DNA of 64,000 nucleotides from Camellia lanceoleosa (GCA_025200525.1 CM045763.1:66785018-66849017); one strand, 5' to 3'. Positions 47,149 to 58,170 are shown, counted from the stretch's first letter. Numbers and translations: made by a program. The notes: generated by a model not told the origin, from the letters alone.

Positions 47149-47556
47149 TTGGCACTCATAAAAGAGAGTTCAGATGGGCAAATATCAGTCTTCTACGTGA
47201 GTAAAACATTACTCGACGCAGAAACTAGGTATCTGCCCCTAGAAAAGTTACTTCTGGTATTGGTCGTCTCCTCCCACAAATTACGCCATTACTTCTTAGC
47301 CCATTCTATCATCGTTTACTCAACTTTTCTACTTAAATGGGTCTTGCACCAATCTGACTCCTTAGGACGTATTTCCAAGTGGACTGTCGAACTTGGACAG
47401 TACGATATTCAGTTCCGACCAAGGACTTTAATCAAAGCACAGGCTTTGGCCGATTTCTTAGCTGAATTTTCACCAAAAATGAACATCGTAGAGAGCGAAA
47501 CGGGAGTCACACATTCTATGTGTGGTGTTTTTGTGTTACGGGCTATAACGCTGTAG
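47149..47556 (+). pseudogene. Gypsy RNase H domain (pol)
   Basis: 135 codons are open: VFYVSKTLLDAETRYLPLEK, LLLVLVVSSHKLRHYFLAHS, SLGRISKWTVELGQYDIQFR, KAQALADFLAEF. This is the conserved plant gypsy RNase H block that ends in ALADFLAEF. It degrades the RNA strand during reverse transcription. Confidence 0.87.
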
Positions 47557-47599
47557 CTCTTGTGGATTGGATTGGATTTGCACTAATCACACCTCACCA

Positions 47600-47963
47600 A
47601 GAGACAATTGAAATATCTGCTCGCCTGGGCTTTTCGACTACTAAACAATGAATGCGAATATGAAGCTCTCATCAATGGCCTCACAACTGTAAAGATGTTA
47701 GGAACTAAATCAATAAGAGTTCAGTCCGATTCACAACTGGTTGTCAAATAGATGGATGACGAATACACAGCTAGGAATGAGCGAATGATAAAATATCTAG
47801 GAGTAGCCAAGGCTGCAGCCGAGTAATTTCATACCTTCAAGATTTACCAAATCGGGCTAGATCAGAATAGCCATGCCGATGCACTAGTCACCTTGGCCAC
47901 ATCAATTGCACAAACAAAACGATGCACTAGTCACCTTGGCCACATCAATTGCACAAACAAAAC
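47600..47963 (+). pseudogene. Second (Tat-type) RNase H with a 43-bp internal tandem duplication
   Basis: NNECEYEALINGLTTVKMLG and SIRVQSDSQLVVK, then a stop, followed later by QIGLDQNSHADALVTLATS. That is the additional RNase H found between pol RNase H and integrase in Tat elements. The sequence gatgcactagtcaccttggc and onward is duplicated exactly (47878-47920 and 47921-47963). A 43-base insertion shifts the frame. Confidence 0.8.
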
Positions 47964-48383
47964 GATGCACAATCGAAATAGAGGCCATTTCCGCCTCTAA
48001 CATCACTAGAGAAGTTGCGTTCCCCATCCATTCCATCGAAAATTGGATGACCCCTCTCATCCGATATTTGTTTGATGGTATCGTGCTCATTGACAGCAAG
48101 GAGGCCTATCGGATTAGATTGCGATTTTGACGATTAACGACTCAAAGCATTGCTCAGAAATCCTATTTGGGACCCTATCTCAAGTGCCTACATCCTCCAC
48201 GATGGTCAGTGTGTTAGATGATTTGTCGTCGGATGATAATGAGAGACACACACGTAGATAGATCGCTCATTGGGCACTCACACATGGATATTGGTGGCCC
48301 GAATAGAGCCTGACGCCAACAAATTAAAATAAAAATGTTCGGCATGCCAAAAGTTTTCACCAATCATCCGACAACCCTTTGAA

Positions 48384-49112
48384 GAGCTCAATCCCGTCTT
48401 GTGTCCTTCGCCATTTGCACAATGGAGGTTAGATCTCATCGGACCATTGCCACGCGCTCCAGGAAATCTGAAATGGTTGATCGTAGCAACAGATTATTTT
48501 ACAAAATGGATAGAGGTCGAACCATTGGCCACTATCTATGATGTTGATGTGCGACATTTTTTATGGCGAAACCTTATCACTAGGTTTGGGTTACCAAGAG
48601 CATTTATGTTCGATAATGGCACACAGTTTGTTTGCCGAATGTACAAAGAACTGTGCACCCGATACGGCATTAAGACCTACTATTCCACCCCAGCTTATCC
48701 CTAGAGTAATGGGCAAGCCAAAGCTTTAAACAAAACCATTCTTACTGGTATCAAAAAACGATTGGAGACAGCCAAAGGGAGATGGGCCGAAGAGCTCACA
48801 GCAGTACTCTGGTCATACCGAACTACGCTCTGACGTGTCACTAGAGAAACACCTTTTTCACTAGCCTTCGGAGTGGAAGCTGTCATCCCACTAGAAATCA
48901 ATTTCCCGACGGGAAAATCTTATTTAGTGGAAAGTGGCACGAATGATAAACTACTCCAAGGTGAACTCGATTTCACCGAAGAAAGACGCGATAAGGCAAT
49001 GCTGTAGCTGGCAGCATACCAGCAAGACATAACTCGAGCCTACAATAAACGAGTAAAGCATAAAGGGCAGTCGAATCAACAAATTCTGGGTCGAGGGATC
49101 CAGAATCTAGTA
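48384..49112 (+). pseudogene. Gypsy integrase core and C-terminal part, inactivated
   Basis: PSPFAQWRLDLIGPLPRAPG, WLIVATDYFTKWIEVEPLAT, GLPRAFMFDNGTQFVCRMYK, YYSTPAYP then a stop, [29 protein letters not shown] then another stop. The first two catalytic Asp are kept (DLIG, DNGTQF). The Glu expected in the SNGQAEALNK context reads Lys (codon 48720-48722). Two further stops confirm decay. Confidence 0.86.
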
Positions 49113-49450
49113 ATGGTAAGCTTTTCATTGTGTATCTCAAGTATTGGTTGTTGATTTCAGTTCTAACGAACATGATGATACAGGCCATAAATCAATTTAT
49201 AGAGGCAGGGGTTTGGCTAATCCGGGAAAAGGATCGGCATGATGAAAAGAAACGCCAGATCGAAGAAGAAAAAAGATTGATGGCCGATGAGAAGAAACTA
49301 GTGTTGGCGAAGAGGGAACATTTAAAAGAGGAATTGGCACAAGTCGAACTTGGTCAGATGGCGGCTGAAGAGAATATTGAAGTGACAACACGTCTTGATA
49401 AATTAAGGTCCGATTATGAGGCTTTGAGGATCTCGATGGAGACAATGAAG
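49108..49450 (+). pseudogene. Coiled-coil fragment of a retroelement accessory gene
   Basis: After a donor-like gtaagc and an acceptor-like gatttcag near 49160, the frame reads TNMMIQAINQFIEAGVWLIR and then a long charged helix rich in E, K and R (EKKRQIEEEKRLMADEKKLV, LAKREHLKEELAQVELGQMA). It resembles the coiled-coil tail expected at the end of the accessory genes at 53-57 kb. It is cut at its right by a MITE. Confidence 0.45.
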
Positions 49451-49454
49451 TATA

Positions 49455-49739
49455 ATTTTTGTAAAAAAAATCTTTTAAAAATTCACTAAATACCAAAAAT
49501 ATAAAAAATAAATAAATTAATTAATTAAAATTCAGCATATTTTTCATATTTTCATGTATTTATTAATTTGTTAAAATATTTTTTCACAAATTTTTTACTT
49601 TTTAGATACATCTACGTAAGGTGCATCTTAAAAAGTAAAAAAAATACTTAAAATTTTAAAAATATTCACTAAAAAAAATGAAAAATAAAAAACTCAATTT
49701 TCAAAAAATTTAATTCAAAAAACTCAAACCAAACATACA
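49455..49739. mobile_element. AT-rich MITE, family C copy 3
   Basis: Matches the right half of 17330-17795 directly and 6748-7135 in reverse (for example catgtatttattaatttgtt, cacaaattttttactttt). It ends aactcaaaccaaacatacag, a terminus of the TGTTTGGTTTGAG type. It truncates the preceding ORF. Confidence 0.65.
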
Positions 49740-50094
49740 GATTGAGATTTTCATCATCAATTTAAGAAATGAAAATTTTCCATATTGCTGAAAATTTTAA
49801 ATATTCTCTAATTAATGGACAAAATTTGAAAACTATTATCATATTGATCATTAAAATTAAAAAATTTAAATGATAACCAATAATGCGATGACAAATGTAT
49901 TTCACATTATAAAAATTTAGAAATTTCAGAAAAATAGATTGGGATTTTGGTCAGTAAAGACATCAGAACGTTTTTTTTTTTTTTTTTTTGTTTATATAAC
50001 ATTATTCTTTTATTACATTTTATCTATTATCTGTTTAGGAACACATATATTAATTGAATCTACCCATCTATCTATCTATATTGGGAAGCTAAAA

Positions 50095-50314
50095 ATTGGT
50101 TTTTTTATACTAAAATTTACAAAAATATAAAATAAGCTAAAATAATTGATAAGATAAAATGTCATATCAAACTTATAATTTTTTTTTTCTCCTATAAACA
50201 TGACATCCAACTATAAGAAAATCCAACTCTCTTTCTAAACACAAATATTTTAGTCTATTAAAATAGTCAAAAATTAAAATAACCTACTAAAATAGCTAAC
50301 TTTCCAAACGAGGC
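50095..50314. mobile_element. MITE, family D copy 2 (left end unclear)
   Basis: Shares aagctaaaataattgataag, cataatttt-type spacing and the right terminus ctttccaaacgaggc with 10292-10527. TTA follows at 50315-50317. The left terminus could not be placed. Confidence 0.55.
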
Positions 50315-50329
50315 TTACACAAGCAAAAT

Positions 50330-52230
50330 GAGGTTTTTTAGTAAGGAGCCTTATGAGAGTTTAATATCTCCATTGGTTGGTTTCCATTTAACCATATAAA
50401 AATAAAACTCTAACTAGTCTATGATTTATTTTATAATTTCACGTCGGGAAAAGAGATAAAAAATGAGTTATTTCACTTATATAAAGTGAATTTATACCCC
50501 CATTCAATATTACTATATTGTGCATTTTTCAATTCAATATAGTTTAAATTTTAAAATATTAATTAATTAATTTTTGTATAGGTTGATTGGTATTTTGACT
50601 TAGCCGATTAGGTTAAATCTTTTTTTGATTTGACTGATTCGTTGGTTTAATCACGATTTTAACAGTTTTATCAAAATATATATTGGTTAGATTTATTTGA
50701 TTCGAAATAAATTAAAGTTTGATATGTTTGTAAAGATTAGACGATTAAAATTGTTTAATTATTAATAAAATTACTGCCCAAACAATTGTTAATTTTTATT
50801 TTATATTCCCACATTAGGAAAAGAAACAAAAAGTGAGTTGTTTCACTTATATAAAGTGAGCCTTATACTTCCATTTAATATTATAGTGTTGTGCATATTT
50901 CAATTGAAGACAATTTAAATTTTAAAATTAAAATAACATTTAAAACTTTTAATTAATTGTTTTTTGTATAAGTTGGTAAGTCTTTTGACCTAACCGATTA
51001 TGCTAAACCATTTTCAATTTGATTGATTCACCGGTTTAATCGCAATTTCTCTTACTGATTTTCTCAACTTTAAATAATTAAAAAAATCTTCATTGGCTAG
51101 ATTTCGTTTAATCATATAAAAATAAAACTCTAATTAGTTTATGATTTATTTTATAATCCCACGTCAGATACTCTCATTAAATATTATAGTGTTGTGTGTA
51201 GTTTACTTCAATATAGTTTAAATTTTAAAATAAAAACTCTAATTAGTCCATGATTTATTTTATAATCTCACATCAGAAGGAAAAAGTGAATTGTTTCACT
51301 TATATAAAATGAATCTTATACTCTCATTTAATATTGTAGTGTTGTGCATGTATTTAGTTCAAGACAGTTTAAATTTTAAAATAAAATTTGAAAGTTTTAA
51401 TTAATTAATTTTTGTGTAAATTGATTGATCTTTTGACTTAATCGATTAGACTGAATCATTTTTGGTTTGACTGATTCATTACTCTTACCGCGATTTTAGC
51501 GATTTTATCAAAATATATTAGTTATATTTGTTTTATTCGAAATAAACTAAAAATTGATTTGATTAAAGATTGAACGACTAAGATTGCTTGATTTCAAAAT
51601 AAACTTTCCACCCAAACAATTATTAACTTTTATTTTATAATCCCATATTGGGAAAATAAGGAAAAGTGAGTTGTTTTACTTTTATAAAGTAAATCTTATA
51701 CTCCAATTTAATATTGTACTATTGTATATGTTTTAATTTAAGACAATTTAAATTTTAAAATTAAAATAACATTCAAAAGTTATAATTAATTAATTTTTGC
51801 ATAAGTTGGTTGGACTTTTAACCTAGCCAATTAGGCTGAATTATTTTTGGATTAATTGATTTGAAAGTTTAACCATGATCTTAGTGTTTTATCAAAATAT
51901 ATTGATTAGATTTGTTTTATTTGAAAAAAACTAAAGACTGACCTAATTAAAAATTTAAATGACTAATATTGTTTGATTTGAAATAAACTTTTCACCCGAA
52001 AAAAATTTTAATTTTAATTTTACACAATCTCACATCATAAAAAGAAAAAAAAAAATTAGTTGTTTCACTTATATAAAATAAACATATACTCTCATTTAAT
52101 ATTGTAGTGTTGTGCATGTTTGACAGTTTAAATTTTAAAGTAAAATAAAATTTAAAAATTTTAATTAATTAATTTTTTTGTAAGTTGGTTGCTCTTTTGA
52201 CCGATTTTAATGATTTTATCAATATATATA
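50330..52230. repeat. Diverged tandem repeats of roughly 300-450 bp
   Basis: A module with cccac(a/g)tc(g/a)ggaaaa, gttgtttcacttatataaa, taatattgtagtgttgtgca, acagtttaaattttaaaata and ttaattaatttttgtataag recurs about six times (near 50440, 50810, 51160, 51270, 51640 and 52030). Copies vary in length and are partly deleted. Each carries the same tatataaa word. Confidence 0.75.
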
Positions 52231-52504
52231 TATATATATATATATTGTTTTATTTCTGAAAGATATGTTTAAATTTTATGACAAACTTTAACATAAAATA
52301 GCTAAAACTAAAAAATTTATAAAACAAAATTTATTTTTATTTTTCATAAATATAATCTATTTTAATTTATTCTATTTAATTAATGTCATGACAACTAAAA
52401 TATATATTTTAATAAAATGATTAAAATTTAATTCATTCTAATTTTTTTTTTGTACTTTTTAAATAAATTTTATGTTATTATTTAATTTTAAAATTATTTT
52501 AATT

Positions 52505-52542
52505 ATTTATTTAGTTCGTGCGTGGCACAGTTCATATGTTAG
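52505..52542 (+). mobile_element. Helitron-like 3' terminus
   Basis: The word cgtgcgtggcacag can form a short hairpin and is followed after about 10 bases by gttag and then T, similar to the CTRR|T end of Helitrons. The preceding aattttaattatttattta also precedes the terminus at 57838-57876. It may be the end of the element holding the tandem repeats at 50330-52230. Confidence 0.42.
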
Positions 52543-52982
52543 TGTGGAAAGGGAAAATATTTTTTCCACAGGGAAAGCGAGATAAGCCATTCCTTCTCTT
52601 ACTATGCAAAAAAGACAAATACTAAAACGTCAGTGATCTCCCTCGACCAAGGTTAGTCGGGGGACCCTCCGATGATCAAATTAGAACCTTGATTAAACAT
52701 GTTTTTCTTTTGAAGAGAATCATCTATTTCTTTCTTTTTTGCCTGCCTTTAAATAGTTTTCCTTCATCATTTTGTAGTGTGGATACCTGGTATCGTGACC
52801 ATTGGATTATGGTATCGATCCAATGGTGTTTTATGTATGCAAAGACTAGTCGGGCAAGTAGGCAAGTGATTTTTAAATGACTTTGTCAGCTGCCTGGTTT
52901 TGCAAATGGCCTAGATTTAGTTCGGGTTTTGCGCACTTATTCCTGATCGTTGGATTGATCTTATCGGATGCCCAGATTGTCA
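52543..52982 (-). repeat. Inverted copy of the gypsy LTR
   Basis: Reverse complement of 40067-40527, bounded by tgtggaaaggg at the left and gattgtca at the right. It shares long words such as aaatagttttccttc and ggattgatcttatcggatg. It therefore belongs to a second family member in the opposite orientation, or is a rearranged end of the first. The outer flank gttag has no matching partner on its right, so it is not a simple solo LTR. Confidence 0.72.
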
Positions 52983-53057
52983 GAGCAGAAGTTCTTTGTA
53001 AGTTTATCCCTTTTCTCTTGTGATTTCTCAATTCTGTTAGCTTTTGTTTGACTAAAA

Positions 53058-55050
53058 TGAATCGATTGAGGTCATTCTTCAAATCCAAAGAGAGTATTGC
53101 TGAATTCAGGGCATAATATAGTGTTCCTGAGGATGTCATTGTTCGCCTTCCTACCTCCGATGACAGTTTGTTAGAGGATTCTGAAGAACAAATTCCTTTT
53201 CCTTTGATAGATATAATAGAGGGAGGAGTTAGATTTCCTTTGCATCCCCTCTTTTGAGAGGTGCTTCACTTTTATGGGGTGTCCCATTCCCAACTATCTC
53301 CCAATTTTTTTAGGATAGTGATGGGTGTAGTGGCCTTGAATGACATTCTTGGAATCAATTTAGGTCTATATGAGATTATATACTGCTATAATTTTGTTCA
53401 TACTACCAAAGAGAGAACAAATTTTTACTTTAAACCTAGGTCGATAAAGCGCCAGCTCATTTAAATGGTTCCTGATTCTGGTAGGGGTGTAAATGATGTA
53501 TTTGTCATAATAGAGGGGAATTGGGAATTTCCTCCTAGAGTTGATTGGATCTGACCTATTCCTAAGGTCATTGGTCGTCCAGGTTATGAGTCACCTTTGT
53601 TTGCTTTGTCTTTGCATCTGTTTTGTTATCTAGCTTTACTAATAATTGGGTTCATTTATCATAGCTCCCGAAGTCTTTTCTCATCCCAACGAGTGAGAAC
53701 ATCAAGTAAACCTCCATCTCTTGCACTGAGCTTGGTCGTACAGAGGGCCACCAGAGCAACAAGGGCAAGGTCGAGCGGCTCATGTCTTGCTTGCATACGT
53801 TCCTTATTACAGGACTGTAATAGCCACAGATGGCATAAATCTTGGTGCTGATGGTGGTTTCGACTTTTACATCCTTCCTCATTTACGAGAGGACATTGAA
53901 GAAGTTGTTAAGAAAGAATCCCAATGGGAGTCGTCTAGTTCGAAAGCCACTATATCCGATACCATGCTGCCGAAAAACTTCTTGGAGATTGTTGCGGCTC
54001 GAAAGCACGAAAAAATTACAGCGGCAACGTCGACCTTGCAGACCTCTTCTGACCTTGCTACCGCTGATCGGCCCTAGGATTCGCCTGTTATAGTTAGCGA
54101 TTCTCCTTTTAATCTTGTCGTGATCTCTGATGTGTCTATTCCTCCTGCCAAAAAGTCAAGCAAACAACGATCCGACCAATTGACCGAGGTCCGGAAGAAA
54201 AGCTTTGCTATGTCTTGCTTGTATAGACCTGTCTGCGGCTACCACAGCATCATCCCCAACCTTTGCTTCGGAACCAGTGGCATTTGTTTCTCCAATCACT
54301 TTAGTGCCTTTTCTAAAAGATCGGTAATTGACAAATACGGATTCGGCTATGAGTAGTGCTGAAGTCGCCTTTGCTATTGTCCATAGTTCGATTTTACCAG
54401 TTAATGCCGCATGCCTGGTGAAACAGTCAGATATTGCCATTTTTTCTCAAGCGCTACATTCTTCTTTAATAGTAAGTGGTTGTACCATATATTTATTGCT
54501 TGATTTTCAGTGTCGTTATTTAGTTGGTTGGTTGATTTTCCTTTGTTTGAATTGTAGGGTGTATTTACTATATATGAGGCCATGGCGCGCCATAACAAGC
54601 TAATCAGGGTGGCAAATAAGCTAAAGTCATCAAATGACCAATTGACTGAGACGACAAAAGAGCTCGAGTTACGCACGGCTACTGTGAAGGCTAAATTATA
54701 GAACTTGATTCAAAGCTTCAGGCCATGGACTCAAAGCTGGCAACCATGGAACAAGAGATCAGTGTGTTGAGGATGGAAAATGAAGCTCTCCGAAGCATTT
54801 ACTACCTCGAAGGATGATTTGGTTAACGTGGTAAAGGCAGCGAAAGATGAGGGTTGTAATGAGGCTACCACTGTGTATGAGGTGCAGTTTGCTAAGCTTG
54901 AGAATATGTTGTTTGAGGATGGCTAGACATCAGCACTAGAGGTCGCAAATGTTCCAACTAATTTCGAGCTGAGAAAAAACGTACTTTATCCATGTCCTGA
55001 AGCTACCGAGCAGAATGTTGTTGAAAGGGTAGAGACTGGTAGCACCTAAG
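53058..55050 (+). pseudogene. Accessory retroelement gene copy 1 (gypsy-type transposon domain, PF04195-like)
   Basis: ATG near 53058 starts MNRLRSFFKSKESIAEFRA, then a stop. The frame continues to IIEGGVRFPLHPLF, a stop, EVLHFYGVSHSQLSPNFFRI, VMGVVALNDILGINLGLYEI, and on to GNWEFPP. The EGGVRFPLHP...F...G..P.QL.PN pattern matches the domain called putative gypsy type transposon. Later segments (HLREDIEEVVKKESQWESSS; a charged helix at 54580-54960) look like C-terminal exons separated by intron-like pieces (gtaagt-like near 54474, tttgaattgtag near 54558). Plant Tat elements are known to carry an extra gene near one LTR in antisense orientation; its position beside the inverted LTR fits. Many stops disable it. 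Confidence 0.58.
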
Positions 55051-55299
55051 GCGATTTTTTTTTTCTCATTTTTTTGCATGTAAAAATTATAAATTGAATG
55101 TGACTGTTTGGATTTAAAGGTTCTGTATGTAATGGTTGTGCTGACTGAGATATTTTATTTCAAAGTTTGTGCTGAATATTTGTTTTCTTTTTTTTTATTT
55201 ATTTTTTTAATGCTGAAGTAACATTCTTTTTGTAAGCTCTATGAGCTCAATGTAACCGATAGCTGACATAGTAGCCCTAAGATAGGTTTCGGAGCTTAC

Positions 55300-56190
55300 T
55301 GCCGACGTACTATCCCTTGGATAGGGTTTAAGATAGGATCCTCATGGATTCATTCCTTACGCAAGGCAATAAATCAGCAAAACTTGCGGCCGGCGTATTA
55401 TCCCTCGAATAGGTTTTAAGATAGGATCCTTGTGGATCATTTCCTTACACAAGGCAAGAGATTGACATAACTTGCAGCCGATGTACTATCCCTCGGATAG
55501 GTTTTAAGATAAGATCCTCATTGATCCGTTCCTTACGCAAGGCAAGAGATCAACATAACTTGCGGCCGATGTACTACCCCTCGGATAGGTTTTAAGATAG
55601 GATCCTCGTGGATCCATTCCTTGCGCAAGGCAAGAGATCGACATAGCTTCCGACTGAAGTACTATCATTCGAATAGGTTTTAAGATAAGATCCTAATGGA
55701 TCCATTCATTGTGCAAGGCAAGAGATCGGCATAACTTACAGCCGATGTACTATCCCTCAGATAGGTTTTAAGATAAGATCCTTACGGATTTGTTCCTTTG
55801 CGCAAGGTAAGAGATCGGCATAACTCACGGCCGATGTACTATCCCTCGAATGGGTTTTGAGATAAGATCCTCATGGGTCCGTTCCTTGCGCAAGGCAAGA
55901 GATTGGCATATCTTACGGCCGATGTACTATCCCTCGGATAGGTTTTAAGATAAGATTCTCATGGATCCGTTCCTTGCGCAAGGCAAGAGATCGGCATAAT
56001 TTGCGGCCGATATACTATCCCTCGAATAGGCTTTAAGATAAGATCCTCATGGATCCGTTCCTTTGTGCAAGGCAAGAGATCGGCATAACTTGCGGCCAAT
56101 GTACTATCTCTCGGATAAGTTTTAAGATAAGATCCTCATGGATCTGTTCCTTACGCAAGGCAAGAGGCCGGCATAGCTTACGGCTGATGG
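55300..56190. repeat. 88-bp minisatellite, about 10 copies
   Basis: Unit 88 bases, containing actatccctcggataggttt, taagataagatcctcatgga, tccgttccttgcgcaaggca, agagatcggcataacttgcg and gccgatgt. Units differ by a few substitutions and 1-base indels. The unit includes the small palindrome cttgcgcaag. The array lies between the two accessory-gene copies. Confidence 0.92.
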
Positions 56191-56558
56191 AGGATTAGGG
56201 TTAGGGTTTTTAGGGTTTTTGTATTTGGGTTCCTAATGTGCTGATGTCATGCAGACATATGTTAACAGTCCGACATGTCTATCAGTATTCCACATTAAAT
56301 GTGAAGGCGCGGTTATCTAAAGGAGGCGATAGTTGTGTCGAAGGTAAGTGCCATTTACCCTTCTTTTTCTTAAATCATTAGCATTGATAGTCAGGATTTT
56401 GGTCCTTCATAGCTATATCACTTGAAGATTTTTCTAGTGGTGACACAAGTCCCTCCTCCCTTCTACTCGAATCATCATTCAAATTGTAAGTGTTTGTATA
56501 TTCTTCATTTTTTATACTGTTTTAGTTTTTTTTTTTTTTGTTAGAGGTTTCCATCGAG

Positions 56559-57098
56559 ATGGGGAAGTATGCATATCTCCTGAGTAGCTTTGATGGTATA
56601 TCTCATTTTTTATCTACTTGTGACATTCCCATTAGTGTGAATATAGAACTGCCTCGTCCAGACAATAATTTCCTATTTCCTAATGATAAGAGAGTTCTAT
56701 GGTTAGTGTCTTCGATAGTCGATGGTGGAGTTAGGTTTCCTCTTCACTCCCGACTTTGTGAGATCCTTTCTCATTATGGACTCCCACCTTTTTTGTTGAC
56801 GACTAATGCTTTTAAGATTATAAATGCAATGCTTGCACTAAACAACATGTTGGGTTTGGATTTGGGTTTGAGAGAGTTACAGTATTGCTATAGTCTGTAT
56901 CAAGCTCCCTCGGGGGCATTCTATTTTGCATCAAAGTGTCGTGATCGTGATAGATCACTTGTTCAGGTGCTCCCAGAGACCTTTGATGTAGAATCGAAAG
57001 ACATGGTCATGGTTTCTGGGAGTTGGGAATTCGTCTCTTCTCTTTTTGCTGAGGGTGCCGCAACTATACCCCGAAGGTTAGGTGCTGGTGAGCCGTGA
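56559..57098 (+). pseudogene. Accessory retroelement gene copy 2 (gypsy-type transposon domain), longest open piece
   Basis: From ATG 56559 there are 179 codons without interruption: MGKYAYLLSSFDGISHFLST, then SIVDGGVRFPLHSRLCEILS, HYGLPPFLLTTNAFKIINAM, LALNNMLGLDLGLRELQYCY, GSWEF. The arrangement is the same as in copy 1 (GGVRFPLH, LN-x-LG-LGL-E, W-EF) but the sequence is diverged, so the copies belong to different subfamilies. A T-run followed by gttag before the start resembles a splice acceptor. The continuation to about 57790 (serine/arginine-rich in several frames, GSSESPAPNMSTRRRMTKKS) is broken. Function in the element is unknown. Confidence 0.6.
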
Positions 57099-57790
57099 TG
57101 ATTTTCATAACTGTATAGTTGCCATTCATCTGACATTTGTTCCTCTTCATTTTTTTTTTGGGTTTTGTTTGAACATTTGTTTTTTTTTTTTTTTACATAT
57201 TATCGCATAATCAACACAGATCGACAAAATGAGTCTTGGGGTGTCAATTTGCAAGCTTTGCAAATAGTGTGAAGGTGTTTCGTTGTTGCCTCGCGCTCGG
57301 CTAAGGTGTTGATTGATCAGTTTTTGCCTCGAGTAGTCATGCCCCTCTTGTCTGATCTTGTTCCCGAGGCGCCTGCCAAAACCTTGAGAGGCGGGATTGT
57401 TGTCCGCTCTATTATTAGAGAAGCTAGATCCAATTAGTCATTTGCCGAAGGCAATTTTGTTATCGACGGGCTCGTCAGAGTCTCCGGCTCCCAATATGTC
57501 TACTCGACGACGGATGACCAAGAAATCCGAGGCTGTGCGGAGAGCCAGTCAGGATGCTAGTGATTGCGGTTTACGTAGAGCGGCCAAATCAACCATCCGG
57601 CTAGGCAGGACCATCATCAAGTCGCCAATGTGTTCTGGCAAGCGAGGAACATGCAGAGAACGTTGTTGAGGGCCCGATTGAATATATTTTTCAACCCACG
57701 ATCAAAAGTCGGTCTTTAAATATGCTAGATTTGGTTTTTTTGGATGCTGGGGTTGCGCTTGCGATGGCACGAGGTATGCATATTCCAGAG
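57099..57790 (+). pseudogene. Downstream remnants of accessory gene copy 2
   Basis: After a T-rich intron-like stretch (57150-57195) fragments of coding-like sequence follow, including 57397-57669 and a tail ending near gaggtatgcatattccagag. It resembles the serine- and arginine-rich middle part of such genes. No intact frame remains. Confidence 0.4.
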
Positions 57791-57837
57791 GACATCTGAA
57801 TTATTACTTTAATTTTTAAGATAAAATTTTAATTATT

Positions 57838-57876
57838 TATTTAAGGTTGTGCATAGCATGGATTTTATACTAGTTA
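57838..57876 (+). mobile_element. Helitron-like 3' terminus, second copy
   Basis: ttgtgcatagcatgg (a hairpin stem using G-T pairs, consistent with C-to-T decay) is followed by attttatactag and T. This fits the hairpin plus CTAG|T end of plant Helitrons. The preceding aattttaattatttatttaa matches the terminus near 52542. Confidence 0.48.
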
Positions 57877-58170
57877 TAATATAAAATAAAAAGATTGTTA
57901 CAAGATCTATACAAAAATTTAAAAATATATATCAAATGGTAAGATTATTACACGATTACATTGGTATTAAACAAATATATTGCAAGTATGATTTTAAGTA
58001 TAAAATTTAATCTATTCAAGGAAAGGATTATTGATGCTCAATCAACTTAATTATTTACAAGTATTTTTTTTCACACACCAACTCCCCTCAATGCACACTT
58101 GATGAAACCTTCTTAATATAAACATAAAAAATAAATCCCAATACACATCTCTTTACTTTAATAATATCCT

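Larger units (their letters stand above)
40067..49112 (+). mobile_element. Ty3/gypsy LTR retrotransposon, Tat-like, decayed and interrupted
   Basis: Plus-strand order: LTR (40067-40527), primer-binding site, gag start, a nested 3.4-kb insertion (40715-44100), rest of gag, protease region, RT, RNase H, a second RNase H-like domain, and integrase. The second RNase H between pol and integrase is the mark of the Tat group. No matching 3' LTR in direct orientation follows integrase, so the 3' end is lost or displaced. Many stops and frame changes make it a dead copy. Confidence 0.82.

Noticed and set aside
55300..56190. CRISPR-like array of 88-bp units
   Set aside because: Units are contiguous with no unique spacers, and the window is clearly plant nuclear DNA. 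It is a minisatellite.
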